Assembly (NCBI GenBank): GCA_023265355.1
Contig: JAHFTZ010000005.1
Coordinates: 1 to 12,816 of the forward strand
Origin: Terriglobus sp.
Lineage (GTDB): Bacteria; Acidobacteriota; Terriglobia; Terriglobales; Acidobacteriaceae
Reading direction: 5' to 3'
Length of the DNA: 12,816 bases
Position 1 is the stretch's first letter. Each line of letters opens with the position of its first letter. The notes beneath the pieces were generated by a model. The model saw only the letters and a program-made list of their open reading frames with translations, had not been told where the DNA came from and did no database searches. This document shows positions 7,302-12,816 of the stretch, piece by piece. A program made the translations under genes and the position numbers.

Positions 7302-7397
7302 GTGCTTGGATCTCCTATCCGGTGAGGATGAGTGATTTTCTCACTTCGAAGTTCCTACGGGAATAAATTCAGGAGGGAGCCCGCCTGAAAACAGAAA

Positions 7398-7418
7398 AGC
7401 CCTGCGCAGGGCAGGGCT
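7398..7418 (-). terminator. Intrinsic terminator of the rplU-rpmA operon
   Basis: On the minus strand AGCCCTGC, loop CCTGC, GCAGGGCT is followed by TTTTCTGT (7397-7390). The 8-bp perfect GC-rich stem with a T-tract lies 20 bases past the rpmA stop codon. Confidence 0.85.
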
Positions 7419-7437
7419 CTCTCTTGCTGAAACAAAT

Positions 7438-7695
7438 TTATGCGATGGGATCGACGGCCACAAAGCGGCCAAGGTTGCCGCGATCCAGGAACTTGACGCG
7501 TCCCGAGATCTTGGCAAACAACGTGTCGTCGCATCCACGTCCGACGTTCAGGCCTGCCTTCAGCGGGGTTCCACGCTGACGCACCAGGATCGATCCGCCG
7601 GTTACAACTTCGCCCGCGAACTTCTTGACGCCGAGGCACTGCGCGTTCGAGTCACGTCCGTTCGTAGTACTTCCGCCACCTTTTTTATGTGCCAT
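7438..7695 (-). CDS. rpmA: 50S ribosomal protein bL27
   Basis: An 85-residue protein with the invariant bL27 start [16 protein letters not shown] and the [10 protein letters not shown] / [11 protein letters not shown] blocks. The flexible N-terminus reaches the peptidyl-transferase centre of the 50S subunit and helps stabilise tRNA. There is no N-terminal cleavable extension of the Firmicutes type. The ribosome binding site GAGG lies close before the ATG (complement of CCTC near 7702-7705). It follows rplU by 77 bases in the usual rplU-rpmA order and is followed by an intrinsic terminator. The stop is TAA. Confidence 0.98.
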   Translation of the reverse strand: MAHKKGGGSTTNGRDSNAQCLGVKKFAGEVVTGGSILVRQRGTPLKAGLNVGRGCDDTLFAKISGRVKFLDRGNLGRFVAVDPIA

Positions 7696-7772
7696 TCCTC
7701 TACCTCATCACCGGGTGCCGGATTTACCAGGCTGTCCCTGTCGAATTCAAAAACTTTACGGTACGAAAGCGA

Positions 7773-8105
7773 CTACTTGGCTTCAGCCTTGAAGCTCTTG
7801 CCGTTCACCAGGATCTCGTTGATCTTGACTTCAACGAAGTTCTGACGATGCCCCTGCATCTTCTTGTACTGCTTCTTGCGCTTGAAGTGGAAGACCAGGA
7901 TCTTGTCGCCACGGCCCTCGCCGACGACCGAGGCCAGCACCTTCGCGCCGCCCAGCTCCTGCTCAAACTTGCCCTCTTCGCCGCTTACGGCCAGAACGTC
8001 AGAGAACTCCAAAGCGCCGTTCTCATGTGCCGTGGTCTCAATCTTCAAGGTGTCTCCGGGAGCAACACGATACTGCTTCCCGCCGGTACGAATCACTGCG
8101 TACAT
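7773..8105 (-). CDS. rplU: 50S ribosomal protein bL21
   Basis: A 110-residue protein starting [14 protein letters not shown], the signature of bL21, with the basic [16 protein letters not shown] block at about residues 73-88 that binds 23S rRNA. Length and composition are typical of the large-subunit protein. It is the first gene of the rplU-rpmA operon. GGAGG on the minus strand lies 6 bases before the ATG. The stop codon is TAG (7775-7773), which shows that this organism uses TAG as a real stop in an essential gene. Confidence 0.98.
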   Translation of the reverse strand: MYAVIRTGGKQYRVAPGDTLKIETTAHENGALEFSDVLAVSGEEGKFEQELGGAKVLASVVGEGRGDKILVFHFKRKKQYKKMQGHRQNFVEVKINEILVNGKSFKAEAK

Positions 8106-8415
8106 AAACTTCCTCCACGCGCATCATGCGAAGGTACCGCAAGTTGGGAGCGCGTCCAAAACTTGAACCAGTCATATCAAAACGCTGGATTGGGTGGCAG
8201 GTACTGGCTCCAGACTGGCCCTTACAAAACAGGAACTCAATCAAGCCGCCCCGCAACGCAGGGGCACTCCGCCAAACTTAACGAGAATACGGCAAATCCG
8301 GGCCTCAGGTCAACCATTCGTGCGACGGAAGTTCCCGGATGAATCCTAACCCACATAAACGACATCTGTTGGATTGAAGCCGGGAGAACCTTCAGTCCGG
8401 CCACAGGAGATTCTT
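8106..8415. other. Divergent intergenic region between rplU and the NmrA-like reductase
   Basis: A 310-base region with no gene. On the minus strand it holds a candidate promoter for rplU (8284-8313) and about 170 bases of leader, including a hairpin GCCCC/GGGGC near 8252-8269. On the plus strand it ends with the ribosome binding site AGGAGA (8405-8410) of the reductase. No plus-strand promoter is convincing. Confidence 0.5.
8284..8313 (-). promoter_or_regulatory. Candidate sigma-70 promoter of rplU-rpmA
   Basis: On the minus strand TTGACC (8313-8308) and TATTCT (8289-8284) are separated by 18 bases. The match to the housekeeping consensus is good (5 of 6 and 4 of 6). It would start transcription near 8277 and give a leader of about 170 bases, long enough for autogenous control, though no known L21 leader motif was recognised. 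Confidence 0.5.
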
Positions 8416-9063
8416 ATGAACATCGTCGTCATTGGAGCCACGGGAAACTCCGGCTCACGCATCGTCAAGGAACTGACCACACGCGGCCACCAGGTTACGG
8501 CCGTCTCGCGCTCTGCCGTGGAGAAGCTCGCGAATACTCCCAACGTCAAGGCCGTGGATAACGATCTGAGCGACGCAGCGCAGATCGCCGCCTTCAGCAA
8601 GGGCGCGGACGCCATCGTGCACGCCTACGCTCCGCCGCCGACGCAGACCGACCAGATCCTGACGGTGACGGCCAGGATCGTGAACGCGATCGAGCAGCTG
8701 GGCGGGAAGAACGTCGGACCGCGGCTCCTGGTGGTCGGCGGCGCGGGTGGTCTGAACGTGGCGCCGGGCGTGACTCTGCATGACTCCGGCTACCTGCCCG
8801 AGCCTTACCTGCCGATCTCGGAGTCGCATACCAAGGTCTACAACGCTCTGAAGGCGAACGACCAGATTGAGTGGACGTACTTCGCTCCAGCTGGCTTCTT
8901 TGAACCGGGCGAGCGCACAGGCAAGTACCGCCTGGGCAAAGACGACCTCATCATGGGAGCGGACGGCAACAGCCGCATCTCGATGGAGGACTACGCCATC
9001 GCTGCGGTGGACGAGCTCGAAAGCCCGAAGCACAAGGGCGAGCGGTTCACGATCGGCTACTAA
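8416..9063 (+). CDS. NmrA-like NAD(P)-binding oxidoreductase (atypical SDR)
   Basis: A 215-residue cytosolic Rossmann-fold protein of the atypical short-chain dehydrogenase / NmrA-like group. The nucleotide-binding loop is G7-A-T-G10-N-S-G13 right after the first beta strand (NIVVIGATGNSG). The segments DNDLSDAAQIAAFSKGADAIVHA (from residue 48) and LLVVGGAGGL follow the NAD(P)H-binding pattern. YFAPAGFFEPGERTGKYR resembles the C-terminal part of YwnB/YhfK-like reductases. The usual YxxxK of classical SDRs is not obvious, although SESHTKVYNAL sits at about that place. The start ATG 8416 has AGGAGA 5 bases upstream; the frame is open back to 8374 but lacks another good start. It is monocistronic, divergent from rplU, and followed by a strong terminator. 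The substrate is unknown. Confidence 0.88.
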   Translation: MNIVVIGATGNSGSRIVKELTTRGHQVTAVSRSAVEKLANTPNVKAVDNDLSDAAQIAAFSKGADAIVHAYAPPPTQTDQILTVTARIVNAIEQLGGKNVGPRLLVVGGAGGLNVAPGVTLHDSGYLPEPYLPISESHTKVYNALKANDQIEWTYFAPAGFFEPGERTGKYRLGKDDLIMGADGNSRISMEDYAIAAVDELESPKHKGERFTIGY

Positions 9064-9077
9064 GGCTTGCACCAAGG

Positions 9078-9110
9078 CAAAGGCCCGACGGAGTCCGCCG
9101 GGCCTTTTGC
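9078..9110. terminator. Bidirectional intrinsic terminator
   Basis: AAAGGCCC (9080-9087) pairs with GGGCCTTT (9100-9107), with further pairing inside (CGGA/TCCG), flanked by A-rich and T-rich runs (TTTT at 9104-9107). It lies between the stop of the reductase (9063) and the stop of the opposing membrane protein gene (9116), so it can act on both strands. Confidence 0.85.
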
Positions 9111-9115
9111 GCGTC

Positions 9116-9673
9116 TCATTCTCCCCAGTGCTGCGATTGGATCGGCTTCATATCTGCAAAGCGGGAGTAGTAGAGCTTTGGTGCACGGGGTGGCGGACCA
9201 ATGCTCTTGGATAAGTAGAGGCTCCACTGCATAGTGATAAAGCAGGGGAAGTAGATAGGCAGGAAGGAATGCCCGCTATGGAGCCATCTCACCCACATAC
9301 AAAAGCCCACGAAGAGAAAAGCCGCCGCCGTAGTCCCAAAGATACGGTTCACCCAGCGGCGGGTGGGTCCGATTTCCGTTTCGGCCCAGACCTCTTGCCG
9401 CATGCCATCACGAATTTTCATCTGCGGCCAGAAGGCTAACCAGCCACCCATCGCGAGTCCTGCTATCCAGAGCAGAAATACTCCACGCAGAAGATGGTGG
9501 CGACGAAGATCAACGTGAAAGAGGACAGGTGGGGCGAATTGCGCCATCCAGAGGATGAAGAAAAACCACCCCGAGAGGAACACGCCACCCGCTGTAGACA
9601 AAAAGACCCACGTCCGCAGCGATCTCTGCCTGGGGCTTATGCAAACGTTATTAGCTCCTGCAGAGTCTTCCAA
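9116..9673 (-). CDS. Four-helix membrane protein of unknown function (copy 2 of a paralogous pair)
   Basis: A protein of about 185 residues with four predicted membrane helices (WVFLSTAGGVFLSGWFFF; LLRGVFLLWIAGLAMGGWLAFW; TTAAAFLFVGFCMWVRW; LPIYFPCFITMQWSLYL). It is not a family I recognise. It is clearly related to the product of the gene just upstream: both share GGWL-x-[FY]W-x-Q, then [DE]G-[MV]-RQE-[VL]-W-x-E between helices 2 and 3, and a C-terminal I-[QR]-S-[QE]-HWG. The frame opens at a TTG at 9688, but the TTG at 9673 is preferred because GGGAG lies 6 bases before it. No ATG precedes the first helix. It follows the paralogue by about 75 bases and probably shares its transcript. Confidence 0.75.
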   Translation of the reverse strand: MEDSAGANNVCISPRQRSLRTWVFLSTAGGVFLSGWFFFILWMAQFAPPVLFHVDLRRHHLLRGVFLLWIAGLAMGGWLAFWPQMKIRDGMRQEVWAETEIGPTRRWVNRIFGTTAAAFLFVGFCMWVRWLHSGHSFLPIYFPCFITMQWSLYLSKSIGPPPRAPKLYYSRFADMKPIQSQHWGE

Positions 9674-9748
9674 GACGAGCTCCCGCAATTTGCAGTAAGA
9701 AGGAACGCTTTGCGATCAACACATCTGATCCATCAAGCTGGAAGCGTC

Positions 9749-10276
9749 TCATCTTGTCCCCCAATGCTCTGACCGGATTGGCTCAGTCGTCACAGGAAAC
9801 ATCCTTGTAGCAGCCATCTCCCCAGGCTGCCTTTCACTAAAACTCCGGACCAATGCATTCGCCCAATGGCCGAGAATGATGGCTGGCCAAAAGCCAGCCA
9901 TAGAAGTGTTCACGCTTTTGATCATCTCTACTACCGCAAAAATTACGGCGACTACAAAGAGGACGCCGACAACCCGGTGAATGGAGCGCGCCGTCTTCCG
10001 TGCTGAGACAAGCTCGCGCTCATCCCACAGTTCCTGGCGGACCCCCTCGCTCATTCTGCTCTGCGACCAGTACGTCAGCCAGCCGCCCGAGCCGCCTATC
10101 GCAATCAGCAGAGCCCAAAAACAAAGATTCTCCGATACCGAACCTGCACGAAGGAAAGACAGATACCCATCGCGTGCTAACCAGGAAAAGAGCATGAGCC
10201 AGCCCGCGATGAGAAGTGCGATACCCGCACAGGAGATACCAACCCATTGATTTATCGGCCTGCGCCCCGCGCTCAT
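9749..10276 (-). CDS. Four-helix membrane protein of unknown function (copy 1 of a paralogous pair)
   Basis: A 175-residue protein with four predicted membrane helices (WVGISCAGIALLIAGWLMLF; CFWALLIAIGGSGGWLTYW; VVGVLFVVAVIFAVVEMI; FWPAIILGHWANALV). I do not recognise the family. It shares with the downstream gene the loop motif EGVRQELWDERE (about residues 77-88) and the tail PIRSEHWG. The identical order of helices, loop motif and tail points to a tandem gene duplication. The start is the ATG at 10276; no good Shine-Dalgarno precedes it. The stop is TGA. The loop between helices 2 and 3 is rich in charged residues and would be cytosolic if the N-terminus is inside. Confidence 0.78.
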   Translation of the reverse strand: MSAGRRPINQWVGISCAGIALLIAGWLMLFSWLARDGYLSFLRAGSVSENLCFWALLIAIGGSGGWLTYWSQSRMSEGVRQELWDERELVSARKTARSIHRVVGVLFVVAVIFAVVEMIKSVNTSMAGFWPAIILGHWANALVRSFSERQPGEMAATRMFPVTTEPIRSEHWGTR

Positions 10277-10408
10277 GGGGCGATGCTAGCACTCCTTTAT
10301 GTATCGAGCCGGTTTAATCTCTTCGGCAATTTCAAAACGGGAAAGCTGCAAGCGCATGGCTGGCATAGAGACAATTTCGACAGCACCAATACACTCTTGG
10401 TGCGCGTC

Positions 10409-10759
10409 CTACTGCGCTCTCTCCTTCAGGACGTATCCCTTAGGCGGCGAAAAGAATGCCGGGTCTGGTTCACCCATCGTGATTGACTCAACAGCGGTGA
10501 CCGTGCGGCCGTGCCGTGGATCGTCCTGGACTTCCATCACGATCATCTTCAGGTCTGTCGATTTCCATGTCTCCGTCACAGTCACGAGTTCCTTTGCGTT
10601 ACCTTCTTCGCCTACGGGGTGCGTGCGCGTCTCGCGATAGCCCTGCGCATTGACGCCACCAATCGTCCTGTACCCGAGGCACTCCCGTTTGTACTCCGAA
10701 GGAGAAGGCATGACCACCCGGGACGGTAAGTATCTCGTTTGCATCGCGAGCAGCCTCAT
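10409..10759 (-). CDS. Hypothetical protein, probably a C-terminal remnant of a larger acidobacterial protein
   Basis: The frame is open from 11161, but the first 400 bases run antisense to the sigma factor gene, so only the end is credible. An ATG at 10759 has GGAGG 5 bases upstream and gives 116 residues. The stretch from about residue 20 reads as real protein: KRECLGYRTIGGVNAQGYRET, then VTVTETWKSTDLKMIVME and a final GEPDPAFFSPPKGYV. From memory, similar endings occur in acidobacterial secreted hypothetical proteins of well over 200 residues; I cannot check this here. No signal peptide is visible, which supports a 5' truncation. It is divergent from the sigma factor, 81 bases apart. It may also be a short intact gene. 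Confidence 0.5.
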   Translation of the reverse strand: MRLLAMQTRYLPSRVVMPSPSEYKRECLGYRTIGGVNAQGYRETRTHPVGEEGNAKELVTVTETWKSTDLKMIVMEVQDDPRHGRTVTAVESITMGEPDPAFFSPPKGYVLKERAQ

Positions 10760-10807
10760 AAATCCCTCCGCAATCCCCTTCCAAAATATTTCTTTGGAAA
10801 CGTTCCT

Positions 10808-10833
10808 AACCGGGACAGGAAACCGCTGTCTAA
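10808..10833 (+). promoter_or_regulatory. Candidate ECF-type promoter directly before the sigma factor gene
   Basis: AACC (10808-10811) and GTCTAA (10828-10833) are 16 bases apart, matching the general ECF pattern of an AAC-containing -35 and a GTC/TCTAA -10. Transcription would start near 10840, at or next to the ATG at 10841, giving a leaderless message. No Shine-Dalgarno lies before the start, which agrees. GGAAACGTTCC (10796-10806) is a small imperfect palindrome just upstream. Autoregulation by the encoded sigma factor is inferred from this arrangement. Confidence 0.5.
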
Positions 10834-10840
10834 TCGCCGC

Positions 10841-11419
10841 ATGGATAAGGAAGAGAAAGAAGCGATTCGGCAGATTCTGTCCGGCAACCGGGACGCTTAT
10901 CGCGTTCTGATGGATCGCTACTTCGTTCAGGTTCATCGCATCGCCTTTCGCATCACCGGCGATCAGGAAGACGCAGAAGAGGCCGCTCAGGAGGCCTTCC
11001 TCCGCGCCTATAACAAACTCCCCGGCTTCCGTATGGACGCCGCATTCTCCACATGGATCACGCGCATCGCTATGAACACCGCACTCAATCTCGTCGAACG
11101 CCGCAAACGCGATCTCGCACACCACGCGCCCCGCATCGCCGACGCCGTCACAGATGGCCACGTGCAGGTTGCGGACGATAAAGCCTCTCCCGAGCAGGCT
11201 CTACTGGACCGCGAGACAGAAAGCATTCGGAAGCAGGCAATGGACTCGCTCACACCCATGGAGCGCACCGCTTTCACGCTTCGCCACATGGAAGAGACGC
11301 CCATCGCAGAGATCGCCGTCGCCCTCAACATTCAGCCCAACGCGGCTAAACAAGCCGTCTTCCGCGCCGTGGGTAAACTTCGCCGCGCGCTTTCACCCGT
11401 AGCGGGAGGTCTCGTATGA
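10841..11419 (+). CDS. RNA polymerase ECF-type sigma factor (sigma-24 family)
   Basis: A 192-residue group IV sigma factor. Region sigma-2 spans about residues 20-90, with DAEEAAQEAFLRAYNKLPGF (44-63) and FSTWITRIAMNTALNLVERRKR (69-90), which contact core polymerase and the -10 element. Sigma-4 spans about 130-185, with LTPMERTAF and the helix-turn-helix PIAEIAVALNIQPNAAKQAVFRAVGKLRRAL, which binds the -35. There is no region 1 or 3, as expected for ECF factors. The frame is open back to 10739, but the ATG at 10841 begins right at the conserved N-terminus and after the candidate promoter. The anti-sigma gene overlaps its stop by ATGA, so the two are coupled and the protein is presumably held inactive by its partner. 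Confidence 0.95.
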   Translation: MDKEEKEAIRQILSGNRDAYRVLMDRYFVQVHRIAFRITGDQEDAEEAAQEAFLRAYNKLPGFRMDAAFSTWITRIAMNTALNLVERRKRDLAHHAPRIADAVTDGHVQVADDKASPEQALLDRETESIRKQAMDSLTPMERTAFTLRHMEETPIAEIAVALNIQPNAAKQAVFRAVGKLRRALSPVAGGLV

Positions 11420-12111
11420 ACCAAGCTTCGAACCATTTCAGCGAAGACGATCTCATCGCCTTTCATCTGAACGAAAGCAAAGACGAAGCCGCCATCCGCC
11501 AGCATCTCGACACCTGCGAGACCTGCTGTGCGCTCTCGGACTCCATCGCCGAAACCCTCCGCGTCTTCTCTGCAGAGCCCGTCCCGACGCCCGACTTCGA
11601 GGCCAGCTGGCAGCGCGTGCGTGGCAACTTGACCGTACTCGCGAAACCTCACAAGAAGTCCTGGTGGAAGATAGCAGCCTGGCCCGCGCTGGGCACACCG
11701 ACCGCGGCTCTTCTGGTGACCATCGCCTTTGGCGTTCATCACCAGAGACAAAAGACCAATACCTACGCCTTCAATCGCCCCGGCCCGTTGACCACGGCAC
11801 CTGCGGATGAACGCAACCATCTTGACGCCGCTGAACGCCTGCTCACTACGGTGAACCACACCTCCGGTGAACTGGATGACAACACACGCGCCACGGCTCG
11901 GACGCTTGCACTCCGCAACGCAGTCTACGTGCAACAGGCCACGCAGCGCGGAGACCTGGTGGAGGCCTCCACCCTGGAAAGCCTGGGGCGTGTGCTCACC
12001 ACGCTAGACAACGAGTCGCACAAATCCAGCACCTTCCGCCTCCGCGTCGAGATGAACACCGACGGCCTTCTTTTAGACATTCGCATTCTCCGCCAGAACG
12101 ACCAGAAGTAA
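11416..12111 (+). CDS. Membrane-anchored zinc-finger anti-sigma factor
   Basis: A 231-residue protein expected to sequester the sigma factor encoded just upstream. The N-terminal cytosolic domain carries the anti-sigma zinc motif H30-LDT-C34-ET-C37 (HxxxCxxC). A single membrane helix is likely at about residues 84-107 (WWKIAAWP, then AALLVTIAFGV). The remaining 120 residues would be periplasmic. They are rich in helices (DAAERLLTTVNHTSGELDD; RTLALRNAVYVQQATQRGD) and show no known sensor domain. The start ATG overlaps the sigma stop by 4 bases, so translation is coupled and stoichiometry controlled. The stop is TAA, and the secreted repeat-protein gene follows 21 bases later. Confidence 0.88.
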   Translation: MNQASNHFSEDDLIAFHLNESKDEAAIRQHLDTCETCCALSDSIAETLRVFSAEPVPTPDFEASWQRVRGNLTVLAKPHKKSWWKIAAWPALGTPTAALLVTIAFGVHHQRQKTNTYAFNRPGPLTTAPADERNHLDAAERLLTTVNHTSGELDDNTRATARTLALRNAVYVQQATQRGDLVEASTLESLGRVLTTLDNESHKSSTFRLRVEMNTDGLLLDIRILRQNDQK

Positions 12112-12132
12112 AGCAACAAAAAGGACCCCGAC

Positions 12133-12816
12133 ATGAACGCTCTCTGCTTCCGTTACGCACTCCTCCTTGCAGCCTTTGCTGTCTCTCCTCTTCTTCACGC
12201 CGAAGCTGCGGCCTCTCCCGCACCCGAGAGCAGATCCGATGCGGCCTTCACCGCCGGTACCGATGCCATGAACGGACATCGCTGGTATGACGCTGTACGT
12301 TCTTTCGACCAGGTCGTCAGGGAGAATGGATCGCGTACGGACGCGGCGCTCTACTGGAAGGCCTACAACCTCAGCAAGCTGCACCGCACCTCGGAGACAA
12401 AGTCCACCTGCGATACGCTTCACGCTCGCTTCGCCGCAAGCTCCTGGAACCACGACTGCGACGCTCTGCTGATCTCGGGATCCGCCGATCCCAAGATCGC
12501 GATCATTATCAACAACGACTCCGACAGCGATCGCCCCGAACGCCCGGAGCGTCCGGAACGACCCGAGCGGAGTGAAAGCCGCGATCCCGACTCGGATATC
12601 AAGATGCTTGCGCTCAACTCCCTCATGCAGCAGGATCCCAACCGCGCTCTTCTCCTGCTTCGCGGCATCCTCAGCGGCAACAACTCCATGGAGATGAAGA
12701 AGCACGCCATCTTCTCCCTCGCACAGAGCAAGAATCCCGAAGCGCAGAAGATTCTCGACGACGCCGTCCGCGGCAAGATGGACGCCGAACTGCAACGCCG
12801 CGCTATCGAGATGATG
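12133..12816 (+). CDS. Secreted TPR- and HEAT-like repeat protein, truncated by the window end
   Basis: 228 codons are visible with no stop, so the gene continues beyond the window. Residues 1-23 form a signal peptide (YALLLAAFAVSPLLHA). Residues about 36-110 are TPR-like: AMNGHRWYDAVRSFDQVV, then ALYWKAYNLSKLHR. A hydrophilic linker holds four copies of R-P-E (residues 134-145, RPERPERPERPERSE). From about 155 HEAT-like helical repeats follow (MLALNSLMQQDPNRALLLLRG; HAIFSLAQSKNPEAQKILDDA; LQRRAIEMM). No enzymatic motif is seen, so it is likely a periplasmic scaffold. AAGGA lies 7 bases before the ATG. As third gene of the sigma/anti-sigma operon it may belong to the signal pathway or be an output of it. 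Confidence 0.85.
   Translation, partial: MNALCFRYALLLAAFAVSPLLHAEAAASPAPESRSDAAFTAGTDAMNGHRWYDAVRSFDQVVRENGSRTDAALYWKAYNLSKLHRTSETKSTCDTLHARFAASSWNHDCDALLISGSADPKIAIIINNDSDSDRPERPERPERPERSESRDPDSDIKMLALNSLMQQDPNRALLLLRGILSGNNSMEMKKHAIFSLAQSKNPEAQKILDDAVRGKMDAELQRRAIEMM

Noticed and set aside
10760..11161. N-terminal extension of the short minus-strand gene
   Set aside because: It runs antisense through the sigma-2 region of a well-conserved sigma factor, so it is a chance open frame.
12073..12795. 240-codon minus-strand open frame
   Set aside because: Antisense to the secreted TPR/HEAT protein, whose signal peptide and repeats are clear.
1..12816. CRISPR arrays, tRNA or rRNA genes
   Set aside because: No regularly spaced repeats and no recognisable tRNA or rRNA sequence were seen by eye; a covariance-model scan was not possible.

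Overview
The window reads as a piece of chromosome from an acidobacterium, probably of the Terriglobus/Granulicella/Edaphobacter type (Terriglobia). The main evidence is a macrolide-exporter-like 'orphan' ABC permease of the duplicated architecture that is so common in Acidobacteria. A second clue is the trio of ECF sigma factor, zinc-finger anti-sigma factor and secreted TPR/HEAT-type protein. Base composition is moderately GC-rich. The genus is an inference; no rRNA or tRNA gene was recognised.

Layout. 222-1430 (+) is an exported serine hydrolase of the class C beta-lactamase/PBP fold. 1626-4041 is a complete two-gene mobile element lying between that gene and the ABC permease. Its 28-bp terminal inverted repeats differ at only two positions, and it carries an IS91-type HUH/Y2 transposase and, overlapping by 4 bp, a tyrosine recombinase. 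The recombinase gene is broken by an in-frame TAG at codon 46. 4258-6783 (+) is the duplicated ABC permease, interrupted by an in-frame TAG at codon 710, so its last membrane block is cut off. 6846-7301 (-) is a RidA-family protein with a signal peptide. 7438-8105 (-) is the ribosomal protein pair rplU-rpmA, with a candidate promoter about 180 bp upstream. 8416-9063 (+) is an NmrA-like NAD(P)-binding reductase, followed by a strong bidirectional terminator. 9116-10276 (-) is a tandem pair of paralogous four-helix membrane proteins of unknown function. 10409-10759 (-) is a short gene or gene remnant. 10841-12816 (+) is an ECF sigma / anti-sigma / secreted repeat-protein operon whose third gene runs off the window.

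How the parts work together. The clearest functional unit is the right-hand operon. The sigma and anti-sigma genes overlap by ATGA, and an ECF-type -35/-10 pair ends only 7 bases before the sigma start codon, with no ribosome binding site. This suggests an autoregulated, leaderless message. The left half has been shaped by mobile-element activity and gene decay: two separate genes carry a single in-frame amber codon. TAG is also the true stop of rplU and of the serine hydrolase, so these ambers are most simply nonsense mutations (or sequencing errors), not recoding.
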